Assembly: GCF_009911795.1 (NCBI RefSeq) | Contig: NZ_CP047898.1 | Coordinates: 4,898,001-4,962,000 of the forward strand | Length of the DNA: 64,000 bases | Direction: 5' to 3' | DNA from: Pseudarthrobacter psychrotolerans | Lineage (GTDB): Bacteria; Actinomycetota; Actinomycetes; Actinomycetales; Micrococcaceae | Shown: in pieces, positions 1 to 13,128 of the stretch | Layout of the letters: each line of letters begins with the position of its first letter | How positions within the stretch are numbered: position 1 is the stretch's first letter | Translations under genes and position numbers: made by a program | Notes under the pieces: generated by a model | Databases searched by the model: none | The model's input: only the letters and a program-made list of their open reading frames with translations | What the model was told of the DNA's origin: nothing

Positions 1-56
1 GATTGTTGACGCCAGCCGGCCGGCCGGCCCGGACGACGAAAGAGGGGAACGCTGAC

Positions 57-1721
57 ATGCCCACCGCAACGTACACCGCGGGCACCTGGCTCGGCGTTGT
101 CCGGGCCAACACTGTGGTCCTCCTGGGGCCCGGGACCCCGCCCGCCCTGGTCCAGTCCCTGTGGGAACTGCTGGCGGATGCTCCGGAAGTCCATGAGGTG
201 CTCCACGCCGTCACGAGCAGCTTCGGCGTCTCCCTGGCGCAGATACCGTCGTTCGGGATTGTGGATTCCGGTGACGCCCTCCGGATCTTCCTCCGCGGCG
301 ACCTGGACCTGACCGTGCAGCTGCCCGGCGGCCCCGTGGACCTGAACGGACGGGACGTCACCACCTGGACGGAACGCCGCCTGGACACACCCGAGTGGTA
401 CCGCCTGACGGTCGCCGGAGACAGCCAGCCCGGACCCGTGATGCCGCTCAGCGAAGGCGTGGTCCTGCTGGAGTCGCTGACGGTGTCGCTCGCCGGAACG
501 CCGGTGGACGCTGAACCGGTTCCTGAAACGGAATCGGAGCCTGTATCCGAACCGGAGGCGGAACCGGAGCCGGGGCGTGACCGGGAGGTCTCGGCCGAAA
601 CGGTGATGGGGGTTATGGACGATGACTCCAACTTTGCGGCCGACGCGCCGGAGCCTCATGCAGAGCCGGAACACAAGCCTGACCCGAAGCCCACCGCTCA
701 TCCTGATCAGGTCCCGGCCCACGAAATGACCGGCAGCTACGACCACCTCTGGGAAAGGACTGTGGTCCGCCGCATCGAGGACGCAGCCGTCCGCGACGAA
801 CCCGAAGAAGATCACAGTTCCCCTGCGGCACGTGTCGACGCTGCTCCGGCACCGGTCGATGCGGCAGAGGCGGACGCTTCAGGGCAGCCGGACGCGGCGG
901 CCAGCATGGCTCCCACACCGCTTGCCCACGACCTGGCAGCTCCACCCCCCACACCGCCTGCCAACGACCTGGCAGGTCCACCCCCCACACCGCCTTCGGC
1001 CGCAACGGCAGCCCAGATCATCGGCGGACTCATCGACTCGGTCCCGTGGCGGACAGGCGGGAACGCACCCGCTGCCCAGGCCGTACCGTCGCCGAATCTG
1101 TTGCCGGCGAGTCTGCCCTTGCTGAATCAGCCCGCGGCAGACGTGCCGGCACCAGACCCGGACGCCTTCGACGGTGACCACGACGGCCACACGATCATGA
1201 AGAGCGACCTCGCCGGAATGGCAGCGCATCCCGCTCCGGTTCCGGAGCAGGATTCGGCCGCCGGCCCGCTGGTGCTGGCCCGGGTCTGCGACCGGGGACA
1301 CGCCAACCCGCCCACCCATGCGCAGTGCGCTGCCTGCGGATCGCCGCTGCCCGCCGATGCCGTCCACGTGGCCCGGCCACGGCTGGGCCGGATGCGGGTC
1401 TCGACCGGTGCATTGGTTGACCTTGACCAGTCGCTGGTCATTGGCCGCCAGCCGTCCGTTTCCCGAGTCCAGGGTGGTGTCATGCCGCGGCTGGTCCAGG
1501 TAGCCAGCCCCAGCGGCGACATCTCGCGCTCCCACGTCGAAGTGAGGCTGGAAGGCTGGCACGTGATGCTCTGCGATCTCAAGGCCACCAACGGGACCGT
1601 CCTGGTCCGTGAGGGCCAGCCGCCCCGCCGCCTGGCCCAGAACGAGATGGCCATCCTGCTCGACGGCGACATCGCCGAACTGGGTGACGACATCTCACTG
1701 CGCTTTGAGGAGATTCTTTGA
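57..1721 (+). CDS. Zinc-ribbon/FHA-domain protein of a type VII secretion-like locus
   Basis: 554 residues. The start is taken at 57 because AGAGGGGAA lies just upstream and an earlier in-frame start at 3 has no such site. The first ~150 residues are a folded, unrecognised region. Residues ~160-400 are acidic and then Pro/Ala-rich, with a 12-residue tandem repeat (A-H/N-D-L-A-A/G-P-P-P-T-P-P) encoded at 924-995. A CDRGH...CAACG zinc-ribbon-like motif sits near residues 410-430. An FHA domain fills ~455-545, seen as IGRQ, SRSHVEV and KATNGTVL. FHA domains bind phosphothreonine, so the likely partner is the kinase encoded next, whose TTG start overlaps this stop. It probably acts as a cytosolic phospho-dependent adaptor; the exact role is inferred from context. 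Confidence 0.85.
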   Translation: MPTATYTAGTWLGVVRANTVVLLGPGTPPALVQSLWELLADAPEVHEVLHAVTSSFGVSLAQIPSFGIVDSGDALRIFLRGDLDLTVQLPGGPVDLNGRDVTTWTERRLDTPEWYRLTVAGDSQPGPVMPLSEGVVLLESLTVSLAGTPVDAEPVPETESEPVSEPEAEPEPGRDREVSAETVMGVMDDDSNFAADAPEPHAEPEHKPDPKPTAHPDQVPAHEMTGSYDHLWERTVVRRIEDAAVRDEPEEDHSSPAARVDAAPAPVDAAEADASGQPDAAASMAPTPLAHDLAAPPPTPPANDLAGPPPTPPSAATAAQIIGGLIDSVPWRTGGNAPAAQAVPSPNLLPASLPLLNQPAADVPAPDPDAFDGDHDGHTIMKSDLAGMAAHPAPVPEQDSAAGPLVLARVCDRGHANPPTHAQCAACGSPLPADAVHVARPRLGRMRVSTGALVDLDQSLVIGRQPSVSRVQGGVMPRLVQVASPSGDISRSHVEVRLEGWHVMLCDLKATNGTVLVREGQPPRRLAQNEMAILLDGDIAELGDDISLRFEEIL

Positions 1722-3568
1722 GTTCCAAACGGCCGGTTGCGCCGCCGCCCCCCATCCCGGGGTTTACGTACATCAGCCTGCTCGGCTCCGGCGGGTTCTC
1801 AGACGTCTACCTCTACGAACAGGACCGGCCGCGCCGGAGAGTGGCGGTCAAGGTCCTTTTGTCGGACCTGAAGACCGAGGGCGCCCGGCGCAGGTTCGAA
1901 TCCGAGGCCAACCTGATGGCCCAGCTCTCCTCCCACCCTTACATCGTGACCATCTTCGAGGCCGAGGTGACCGAGGCAGGTCACTCCTACCTGGCCATGG
2001 AGTACTGCTCCAGACCCAGCCTGGACGTCCGGTACCGCCGCCAGCGGTTCAGTGTTGATGAGGTTCTGGCTGTCGGCATCCAGGTGGCGTCCGCCGTCGA
2101 AACCGCCCACCGGGCCGGCATCGCACACCGGGACATCAAACCCGCAAACATCCTCGTGACCGACTACAACCGGCCGGCCCTGACGGACTTCGGGATCTCG
2201 GGCACCCTCGGCGGCGACGCCGACGACGACGCCGGGATGTCCATTCCGTGGTCGCCGCCGGAACAGTTCGCGGACGGCCCTGTGGACGGCGTGATGGTGG
2301 ATGTCTGGGCGCTCGGCGCCACGCTGTACACGCTGCTGGCCGGCAGGTCGCCTTTTGTGATGCCCGGCACCGATAATTCCCAGCGCGAACTGATCTCGCG
2401 GATCACCAGTGCGGCACTGCCACGCCTGGGCCGGGCCGACGTACCGGAGTCACTGGAGCGGGCGCTGTCCACGGCAATGGCCAAATCCGCGGCGTCCCGC
2501 TACTCCTCAGCCCACGCGTTTGCCCTCGCCCTGCAGCGGATCCAGGCCGAACTGAACCTTTCGGTCACGCCCTTCGAGGTACTCGAAGAGCAGCAGCTGG
2601 AAGAGAACCACCCGGATGACGGCTTCGAGGAAACCCGCGTCCGCAGTATCGCAGCCATCGATCCGGAACGCACCGGCAGCGCCCCTACCTTCCCGGCACG
2701 CACCCGGCCGCAACGCCCCGGAACCGGCGCGCCGCCGTCGGGCTTTCCAGCCGGCGGATTCCCCCCGGCCGCTGCGGACCCGGCAGGACCCAGGCCGCAG
2801 GTTCCGGGCAACCTGTTTGCCGGCCAGGACGGCCAGCGGGACGGCGGCAGCCAGGGCGGTAACAACCCCGCGGGCGAGTGGGCCCATGCCACGATGCTCC
2901 GCGGCAGTGCACCGGCCGCCAAGTATGGCTCCGCGCCGGACGCAACTGTCCAGCGCCCCGGGCTCCTTCCTGCACAGGCCGACCAGCAGGCCGGCCAACA
3001 AACCGGGCGGCAGCCAGGCCAGCAGGCCGGCCGGACCGGCGCGCCCGGCCACCGGGCGGCAGGGACCGAGCCCGGGATCGACGCGACGATCAGCCGTCCG
3101 GCCCCGGTCACCGAAACAGCGCCCGAGGCGGCGCCCCACCACGGCAAGCGCAACGTGTGGCTCGCCGCCGCCGGCGGAACGCTGCTGGTCCTCGCCATCA
3201 TTGTCGGAATCGTGCTGGCGTCCTCCGCTCCGGCACCGAAGGTCGTTGAGACCGGCCAGATCAGCAAACCCCCGGCGGATGCCCTGGACAACGGGACAGT
3301 TCCCGACGTCGCGGACCTGGCGGGGACGGTGGACGCCACCGGCAAGGCGACCTTCACGTGGAGCAATCCGCAGCCGAAGTCGGGCGACGCCTACAAATGG
3401 CGGGTCTACGCGTTGGGCAGCAACGGCGAATACCAGTCCACTGCCGAGCCAACCGCGCAGGTGGCGTTGAATCCGACGGAACCCACCTGTATCCAGGTGA
3501 TGATCGTTAGGAGCGACGGCGCGTTCTCACCATTGGAAGAAGACTCGATCGCCTGCATCCGCAAGTGA
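1718..3568 (+). CDS. Membrane Ser/Thr protein kinase (PknB-like)
   Basis: 616 residues with a TTG start at 1718 that overlaps the upstream stop (TTGA). The N-terminal kinase domain shows the glycine loop GSGGFSDVY (residues 23-31), the ATP lysine in VAVK (K45), the catalytic loop HRDIKPAN (D139) and DFG (157-159), so it should be active. Residues ~290-475 are a long Pro/Gly/Gln-rich linker. One membrane helix lies near 480-503 (VWLAAAGGTLLVLAIIVGIV). The ~110-residue outside part has a fibronectin-III-like pattern (TWSNPQPKSGDAYKWRVYA); there are no PASTA repeats. It most likely phosphorylates the FHA proteins and possibly the ATPase of the same cluster. This is context inference, since many Hanks-type kinases have several targets. 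Confidence 0.9.
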   Translation: MSSKRPVAPPPPIPGFTYISLLGSGGFSDVYLYEQDRPRRRVAVKVLLSDLKTEGARRRFESEANLMAQLSSHPYIVTIFEAEVTEAGHSYLAMEYCSRPSLDVRYRRQRFSVDEVLAVGIQVASAVETAHRAGIAHRDIKPANILVTDYNRPALTDFGISGTLGGDADDDAGMSIPWSPPEQFADGPVDGVMVDVWALGATLYTLLAGRSPFVMPGTDNSQRELISRITSAALPRLGRADVPESLERALSTAMAKSAASRYSSAHAFALALQRIQAELNLSVTPFEVLEEQQLEENHPDDGFEETRVRSIAAIDPERTGSAPTFPARTRPQRPGTGAPPSGFPAGGFPPAAADPAGPRPQVPGNLFAGQDGQRDGGSQGGNNPAGEWAHATMLRGSAPAAKYGSAPDATVQRPGLLPAQADQQAGQQTGRQPGQQAGRTGAPGHRAAGTEPGIDATISRPAPVTETAPEAAPHHGKRNVWLAAAGGTLLVLAIIVGIVLASSAPAPKVVETGQISKPPADALDNGTVPDVADLAGTVDATGKATFTWSNPQPKSGDAYKWRVYALGSNGEYQSTAEPTAQVALNPTEPTCIQVMIVRSDGAFSPLEEDSIACIRK

Positions 3569-3629
3569 CGGCAGAGCAGACCGGAACCGTTAGTGAACGC
3601 GGGCACCGCCCGACGAGGAGGCACGGAAA

Positions 3630-4334
3630 ATGGGGGATCTAGCAATAGATTTCTGTGGTGAATGGTACGAACCGTCCGATGAGGAAATCTTCAATATCGG
3701 CCGCGAAGGCGACCTTGAAGTGGACGACAACCCCTACCTTCACCGCCAGTTCCTTCAGGTGGCCCGCTACGACGGGATTTGGTGGCTGAGCAACGTGGGC
3801 GGGATGCTGTCCGCCACGGTCGCCGACGGTTCCGGCGGGATGCAGGCCTGGCTGTCGCCGGGGGCGCGAATCCCGCTCGTGTTCAGCCACACAAACGTCA
3901 TTTTCACCGCCGGGCCCACCACGTATGAGTTCGCCGTCCACCTCAAGACACCGTCCTTCCGCCAGGAATCACGCGAGGACGACAGCAACGGCGACACCAC
4001 CATCGGCCCCGTGGTCTTCACCGACTCCCAGCGCGCCCTCATCGTGGCTCTGGCCGAACCCATGCTGCGGCGGGAAGGGACCGGATTCAGCGCCATCCCG
4101 TCCTCGGCTGCAGCGGCCACGACCCTGGGCTGGGCACTCACCCGGTTCAACCGGAAGCTCGATAACGTCTGCGACAAACTCGACCGCGTGGGCGTGGTGG
4201 GCCTCCGCGGCGGCGGCGGGAAACTGGCCACCAACCGGCGCGCGAGGCTCGTCGAACACGCCGTCACGTCCCACCTGGTCACCCCCGATGATTTGTACTT
4301 ACTGGAAAAGATGAGGGGCGTGGACGAAGGATGA
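3630..4334 (+). CDS. FHA-like plus winged-helix protein in the secretion cluster
   Basis: 234 residues, ATG start preceded by GAGGAGG, and an ATGA overlap with the large ATPase gene downstream. The first ~100 residues look like an FHA fold: IGREGDLEVDDN followed by LHRQFLQV, then a hydrophobic strand-rich stretch. The C-terminal ~100 residues (from FTDSQRALIVALAEP to LYLLEKM) look like a winged helix, ending with KLATNRRARLVEHA. No membrane segment or signal peptide is visible. The fused FHA-like and DNA-binding-like modules suggest a phospho-responsive regulator or scaffold for the adjacent ATPase. I do not recognise a named family, and the FHA call rests on pattern only. Confidence 0.7.
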   Translation: MGDLAIDFCGEWYEPSDEEIFNIGREGDLEVDDNPYLHRQFLQVARYDGIWWLSNVGGMLSATVADGSGGMQAWLSPGARIPLVFSHTNVIFTAGPTTYEFAVHLKTPSFRQESREDDSNGDTTIGPVVFTDSQRALIVALAEPMLRREGTGFSAIPSSAAAATTLGWALTRFNRKLDNVCDKLDRVGVVGLRGGGGKLATNRRARLVEHAVTSHLVTPDDLYLLEKMRGVDEG

Positions 4335-7300
4335 GGATCCGGCTGACACTCCGCCGGGACCCGGCGGAAACCAAGGACCTGGCCGTCACCGTTGACGGCC
4401 TGGCCACGGTGGCGGTTATCGCCACCCAGCTTTGGGTCGCGGACCCCGACCGGAAGGGATCTCCGGCACCGGAAAACCTTTCGCTCCGCATCGACGAGGC
4501 CTTTGTGGGCGGCGGCATACGCGGCAGCGTCCTGACCCGCACGGACAACCTCCTGGAATCAGGCCTGCGCCCGGGCTCAGTGGTGTCCCTGACCCAGGTC
4601 AGCGAACTCTTCAACGCACCCGGCGCCAACCGAGGACCCGCGGCCGCCACCCTGCGGATCCTGTCCGGGCCCGACGTCGGCCAGGAATTTTCGCTGCCTT
4701 CCGGCACCAGCTACATCGGCCGGGACCGGGACGTGGACATCCGGATCACGGACCCGCTGACCTCCAAACGCCACGCCCGCATCACCGTGGGCGAGAGCGT
4801 GGAGATCGTGGATACCAACTCCGCCAACGGCCTCCTGATGGACGGCCTGCCGGTCACCCGGGCCACCCTGAACTCCTCGGACACGGTGACGCTGGGGGAG
4901 ACCACCGTCACCGTGGTGCCGCTGGGCCGCAACCAGGCGGCAGCGCCGTCGTCGCCCCTTGTCGATTTCAACCGCTCCCCGCGGGTGGTTCCGCGCTTTG
5001 AGGCGCCCAAGCGTGTGCCCCCCGCCGGACCCAAACGTCCGGACCACCAGCCGTTCCCGTACATTATGCTGATGGCGCCACTGCTCATGGGCGGCATCAT
5101 GTTCGCGGTAACCCGGAACATTCTGTCGGTGGTGTTCATGATGATGATGCCGCTGTTCATTGTGGGTCACTACGTGGACCACAAGATGCAGACCCGGCGC
5201 CAGCAGAAGGAACAGCTCAAGCAGTTCCGGGAGTCCATGGCGGCGTTCCGGCAGGACATCACCGAACTGCAGCACGTGGAACGCGCGGTCCGCCTGCAGG
5301 AAGCGCCGTCGGTCAGCGACACCGTGGATTCCATCTACAAACTCGGTCCGCTGCTGTGGACCCACCGCCCCGAACACACCGGTTTCCTGGGCCTGCGGTT
5401 CGGGCTCGGCACCGGCAGATCACGCATCCTGTTCGAGGAACCCAACAGCAACGACACCGAAGCTGAATTTATGCGCGAGATCCAGGACTGCCTGAAGCAG
5501 TTCAGGGACATCGAGGGTGTCCCGGTGGTCTCCCAGCTGCGCACCGCCGGGTCCTTCGGCGTGGCCGGAGCCCGGGGCCTGGTGGACGACGTCGCCCGCG
5601 GCATGGTCCTGCAGTTTGTGGGGCTGCATTCGCCGGCGGAGGCCGTGGTGACAGCCATTACGTCGGCGCAGTCCCGGCAGCGCTGGGACTGGCTGCAGTG
5701 GCTGCCCCACGTGGGCTCCGGCCACAGCCCCCTCAACGGCGACCACCTCGCCGCCGGTTCAGCCAGCGGCTCCTCCCTCGTGGCCAGGCTCGAAGACCTG
5801 CTCGACGTACGGGAAGCCCTGGCCAAGCGCTCCGCCCCGGAACACCGGGGATCCGTGGATCCTGCCAAGGACGAGGTCCCGGCGCCGGTGCTGCCTGCGG
5901 TCCTGGTCATCGTCGAGGATGACGCGCCCGTGGACCGGGGCAGGCTGACCCGCCTCGCCGAGCGCGGGCCGGATTCCGGCGTCCACGTGATGTGGGTGGC
6001 CACCGACATCCAGGCACTCCCGGCGGCGTGCCGGGACTTCATGGTGGTGGACGGCGAAAACGGCACCACCAGCGGGCAGGTGCGGCTGGGACGCCACACG
6101 TATCCCGTGAGCTGCGAAAGCCTCGACGCCGAACTGGCCGCCCAGCTGGCCCGGATGCTGGCGCCCGTGGTGGACGTTGGCAAGCCGGTCAGCGACGACT
6201 CCGACCTGCCGCGGGCGGTGTCCTACGCCACCCTGATCGGCAAGGACTTCCTGGACAACCCGCAGGCCGTGGCGGAACGCTGGGTCGAGAACAATTCCGT
6301 CCACGCCTCCGCGGTCCCCAACCGCAAGGACAACGGGACACTCCGGGCGCTGGTGGGTTCCAAGGGCATCGAGCCGCTCTACCTGGACCTGAAGAACGAG
6401 GGCCCGCACGCGCTGGTGGGCGGCACCACCGGCGCCGGCAAATCGGAGTTCCTGCAGTCCTGGGTCATGGGTATGGCTGCCGCCTACAGCCCGGACCGCG
6501 TGAGCTTCCTGTTTGTGGACTACAAAGGCGGGGCGGCGTTCGCCGATTGCCTCAGCCTGCCCCACACCGTGGGCCTGGTCACCGACCTGTCCCAGCATCT
6601 GGTCCGCCGCGCCCTGACCTCCCTCCGTGCGGAGCTGCACTACCGCGAGCACCTGCTGAACCGCAAGAAGGCCAAGGACCTGCTGGGGCTGCAGCGCGAG
6701 GCCGACCCGGAGGCGCCGCCGTACCTCGTCATCGTGGTGGACGAATTCGCGGCGCTGGCCACCGAGGTCCCCGAATTTGTGGACGGCGTAGTGGATGTTG
6801 CCGCCCGTGGCCGGTCCCTGGGCCTGCACCTGATCCTGGCCACGCAGCGTCCCGCCGGCGTCATCAAGGACAGCCTGCGCGCCAACACCAACCTCCGGGT
6901 TGCCCTGCGCATGGCGGACGAGGATGACGCGACCGACATCCTTGGCGTGCCGGATGCGGCATATTTCGATCCGTCCATTCCGGGCCGCGGCGCCGCCAAG
7001 ACCGGGCCCGGCCGGATCCAGGGGTTCCAGACCGGTTATGCCGGCGGCTGGACGACGGAGAAGCCCCAGCGTCCGCAGATCGATATTGTGGAGATGGCTT
7101 TCGGGTCAGGGCCCAGCTGGGAGGCTCCCGCCCCGGAGAAGCCCGTCAAGGAAGCTCCGGCTGGCCCCAACGACATCGCCAGGATGACCACCAACATCGT
7201 CAGGGCCGCGGAATCGCTGGCCATCCGGCCGCCGCGCAAACCGTGGCTGGACGAGCTGGCCAAGACCTACGACTTTTCCAAGCTCCCGAACCCGCGGACG

Positions 7301-8800
7301 GATGAACGGCTGCTGCTGGGCGTGGCGGATGATCCTGCCCGCCAGGAACAGCCCACTGTGTTCTACGAGCCGGACCAGGACGGCAACATGGCCATCTACG
7401 GCACGGGCGGCTCCGGAAAGTCCGCTGCCCTGCGCGGCATTGCGATTGCCGCCGCCGTCACACCCCGCGGCGGGCCCGTGCACATCTACGGAATTGATTG
7501 CGGTTCCTCCGGACTGAAGATGCTCGAAGAGCTGCCGCACGTCGGTGAGATCATCAACGGTGACGATGTCGAACGCGTCGGCCGGCTGCTCCGCCTTCTT
7601 CGGGACATCGCCGACGAGAGGTCCGCCCGGTTCGCCGAGGTCAGGGCCTCCACCATCGTGGAGTACCGGACCCTGGCCAACCGCCCGGACGAGAAACGGA
7701 TCTTCGTGCTGCTGGACGGCATCTCGGCGTTCCGCGAGACGTACGAATTCAGCCGCCTGTCCGCGCTCTGGGATATCTTCCTGCAGCTGGCCACCGATGG
7801 CCGCCCCCTGGGGATCCACCTCGTGGTCACCGGTGACCGGCCCAACGCCGTACCGGCGACATTGCTGGCCTCCATCCAGCGCCGGCTGGTGCTGAGGCTG
7901 ACGTCCGAGGACGACTACATGTCCATGGACGTCGCCAAGGACGTCCTCACCAGCTCCTCACCGCCAGGGCGCGGCATGCTGGACGGCTACGAGGTCCAGC
8001 TGGCCGTCCTGGGCGGCAACTCCAACCTGGCGCTGCAGGCCCGCGAAGTCCACAAGCTCAGCCAGGCGATGCTGCGCCAGGGGCTGGAATCGGCACCAAA
8101 AATCCAGCGGCTTCCCGAACTCGTGGACCTGGATGTGCTGCCTGCCGGCAGCCCGGACCTGCCCGTCATCGGCGTCGACGACGAAACCCTGCAGCCGGCC
8201 GAGATCATGGCCCAGGGGCCGCTGCTGCTGGCCGGTCCGCCAGGCGCCGGCAGGACGGTGGCGCTGGTGACACTGGCGTACGCGCTACGCCGCTCCAATC
8301 CAGACACGGAGCTCGTGTACATCGGCTCGCGCCGGTCAGCAGTAGCGTCGCTGCCGCTCTGGAACCGTTCGGTGGTGGGTGCCGATGACCTGTCTGACGT
8401 CATCGAAGACCTCACGGAGCACTCCTCCGGGAACCCCGGGAAGCTGGCCATCTTCATCGAAGGCCTGACCGAGTTCACGGACACCGTTGCAGAATCGGCC
8501 GTGTCGCAGCTCGTGACGGTGTCCATCAAGGCCGATCAGTGGGTCATCGGGGAATCGGAAACGTCAACCTGGTCCTCCGCATGGTCCCTCGCCCAGCCCT
8601 TCAAGTCCGGACGCCGGGGCCTGCTCATCAACCCGGGAGATATTGAAGGGGACAGCCTGCTCAACACGTCGCTGGGCCGGGTCAGCCCGGAGTTCATCCC
8701 TGGCCGAGGCTACATCGTGGGACGCGGCAAGGCCCGCAAACTGCAGATTGCCCTGCCCCGGAAAACAGGGGCTGAGCTGTTATTTCCCACGGGCCCGTAA
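4331..8800 (+). CDS. FtsK/SpoIIIE-type ATPase of a type VII secretion system (EssC/EccC-like)
   Basis: 1489 residues. The N-terminus (1-95) resembles the ubiquitin-like domains of T7SS proteins. An FHA domain follows at ~100-195 (YIGRDRDVDIRI, SKRHARI, NSANGLLM), as in firmicute EssC. Two membrane helices lie near 240-285. Three RecA-like ATPase domains follow. Domain 1 has an intact Walker A (GGTTGAGKS, ~697) and Walker B (VIVVDEFA, ~800). Domain 2 has GTGGSGKS (~1023) but a weaker Walker B (FVLLDGI). Domain 3 is degenerate (GPPGAGRT, ~1301; AIFIEGL). This is the motor that docks WXG100 substrates at the membrane. No EccB, EccD, EccE or mycosin gene lies in the window; these could be left of the edge. 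The FHA domain links the motor to the nearby kinase. Confidence 0.93.
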   Translation: MRIRLTLRRDPAETKDLAVTVDGLATVAVIATQLWVADPDRKGSPAPENLSLRIDEAFVGGGIRGSVLTRTDNLLESGLRPGSVVSLTQVSELFNAPGANRGPAAATLRILSGPDVGQEFSLPSGTSYIGRDRDVDIRITDPLTSKRHARITVGESVEIVDTNSANGLLMDGLPVTRATLNSSDTVTLGETTVTVVPLGRNQAAAPSSPLVDFNRSPRVVPRFEAPKRVPPAGPKRPDHQPFPYIMLMAPLLMGGIMFAVTRNILSVVFMMMMPLFIVGHYVDHKMQTRRQQKEQLKQFRESMAAFRQDITELQHVERAVRLQEAPSVSDTVDSIYKLGPLLWTHRPEHTGFLGLRFGLGTGRSRILFEEPNSNDTEAEFMREIQDCLKQFRDIEGVPVVSQLRTAGSFGVAGARGLVDDVARGMVLQFVGLHSPAEAVVTAITSAQSRQRWDWLQWLPHVGSGHSPLNGDHLAAGSASGSSLVARLEDLLDVREALAKRSAPEHRGSVDPAKDEVPAPVLPAVLVIVEDDAPVDRGRLTRLAERGPDSGVHVMWVATDIQALPAACRDFMVVDGENGTTSGQVRLGRHTYPVSCESLDAELAAQLARMLAPVVDVGKPVSDDSDLPRAVSYATLIGKDFLDNPQAVAERWVENNSVHASAVPNRKDNGTLRALVGSKGIEPLYLDLKNEGPHALVGGTTGAGKSEFLQSWVMGMAAAYSPDRVSFLFVDYKGGAAFADCLSLPHTVGLVTDLSQHLVRRALTSLRAELHYREHLLNRKKAKDLLGLQREADPEAPPYLVIVVDEFAALATEVPEFVDGVVDVAARGRSLGLHLILATQRPAGVIKDSLRANTNLRVALRMADEDDATDILGVPDAAYFDPSIPGRGAAKTGPGRIQGFQTGYAGGWTTEKPQRPQIDIVEMAFGSGPSWEAPAPEKPVKEAPAGPNDIARMTTNIVRAAESLAIRPPRKPWLDELAKTYDFSKLPNPRTDERLLLGVADDPARQEQPTVFYEPDQDGNMAIYGTGGSGKSAALRGIAIAAAVTPRGGPVHIYGIDCGSSGLKMLEELPHVGEIINGDDVERVGRLLRLLRDIADERSARFAEVRASTIVEYRTLANRPDEKRIFVLLDGISAFRETYEFSRLSALWDIFLQLATDGRPLGIHLVVTGDRPNAVPATLLASIQRRLVLRLTSEDDYMSMDVAKDVLTSSSPPGRGMLDGYEVQLAVLGGNSNLALQAREVHKLSQAMLRQGLESAPKIQRLPELVDLDVLPAGSPDLPVIGVDDETLQPAEIMAQGPLLLAGPPGAGRTVALVTLAYALRRSNPDTELVYIGSRRSAVASLPLWNRSVVGADDLSDVIEDLTEHSSGNPGKLAIFIEGLTEFTDTVAESAVSQLVTVSIKADQWVIGESETSTWSSAWSLAQPFKSGRRGLLINPGDIEGDSLLNTSLGRVSPEFIPGRGYIVGRGKARKLQIALPRKTGAELLFPTGP

Positions 8801-8824
8801 ATCCATTGGATTTGCGGGCCCGTG
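8788..8824 (+). terminator. Hairpin terminator overlapping the ATPase stop codon
   Basis: 17-bp arms at 8788-8804 and 8808-8824 with one G-T wobble-type mismatch and a 3-base loop. The ATPase stop TAA (8798-8800) lies inside the left arm. No T-tract follows, as is usual in high-G+C actinobacteria. Confidence 0.7.
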
Positions 8825-8897
8825 GCGCGTTGTAGGAGACTACCGGAAACACTGTTTCGTTGCGGAGGGGGTGCCGCGCGCTGTCGAAAAGGTAACC

Positions 8898-9464
8898 ATG
8901 ATCCGATCCTCATCCGTGCGCCGCGACGTTTCAGCTGCTGCGGTGGCTGCGGTGCTGGCGCTCCTGGTTGGCTTCTCGGCGGCTGCCCCGGCGCAGGCCC
9001 AAGACGGCGAACCGGCACCGGGGTTGTGCATCATTAACTGTGGGCCGGGCAATCAGAAGCCCGGGCCGACGGACCCTCCGACGCCATCGCCGGCTCCGCC
9101 GTCGTCGTCGGCCCCGGTGATAGCGCCCCCGGCACCGCAGCCCGCGCCCGTAGCGCCGGCCCCGCTTCCCGCCCTTGCCCCGGAACCGAGCGTTTCTCCG
9201 GCTGAGGAGACGCCGTCGGCCGCGCCCAGCACTACCATCCCCAGCCCGCCGTCGTCGTCCGCAACTCCATCCACGGAATCGAACTGGACCAAACCCATCA
9301 CCAAATCGGCCAAGCCCACGCAGGCCGCCGCTGTTTCCCGGAACGACGGCTCAGGCCTCTTCGGCGGCCCCGGGCAGCTGGCCATCTTGGGGGGCGTGCT
9401 GCTGGTGGGAATCGCCGGCCTGGCCTTCGCCTGGTGGAGCCGCAACCGCCTCGCCTCGCACTGA
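8898..9464 (+). CDS. Exported proline-rich protein with C-terminal membrane anchor
   Basis: 188 residues from the ATG at 8898. A GTG at 8871 is also in frame but its purine-rich site touches the start, so the ATG is preferred; it begins a clear signal peptide (MIRSSSVRR, hydrophobic Ala/Val/Leu core, then APAQAQ as likely cleavage site). The mature part opens with a CIINCGPG cysteine pair, continues as ~110 residues rich in Pro, Ala and Ser, and ends in one membrane helix (LAILGGVLLVGIAGLAFAWW) with a short basic tail. There is no LPxTG. It lies between the T7SS ATPase and the WXG100 gene, which suggests a cell-envelope partner of the secretion machine. The function is unknown and inferred from position only. 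Confidence 0.8.
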   Translation: MIRSSSVRRDVSAAAVAAVLALLVGFSAAAPAQAQDGEPAPGLCIINCGPGNQKPGPTDPPTPSPAPPSSSAPVIAPPAPQPAPVAPAPLPALAPEPSVSPAEETPSAAPSTTIPSPPSSSATPSTESNWTKPITKSAKPTQAAAVSRNDGSGLFGGPGQLAILGGVLLVGIAGLAFAWWSRNRLASH

Positions 9465-9566
9465 CCCCGGATCCCCGTGCCCCTGGGGAGTGGTGCATGG
9501 GCAGCGGTGCCCATCGACAGTGTTTTGGGGCCGGGATAGGTTCTAGGCAATGGATCTTCCGGATGA

Positions 9567-13102
<3,536 letters not shown>

Positions 13103-13128
13103 CGCCGCTGCGCCACTAGCATTGTCAG

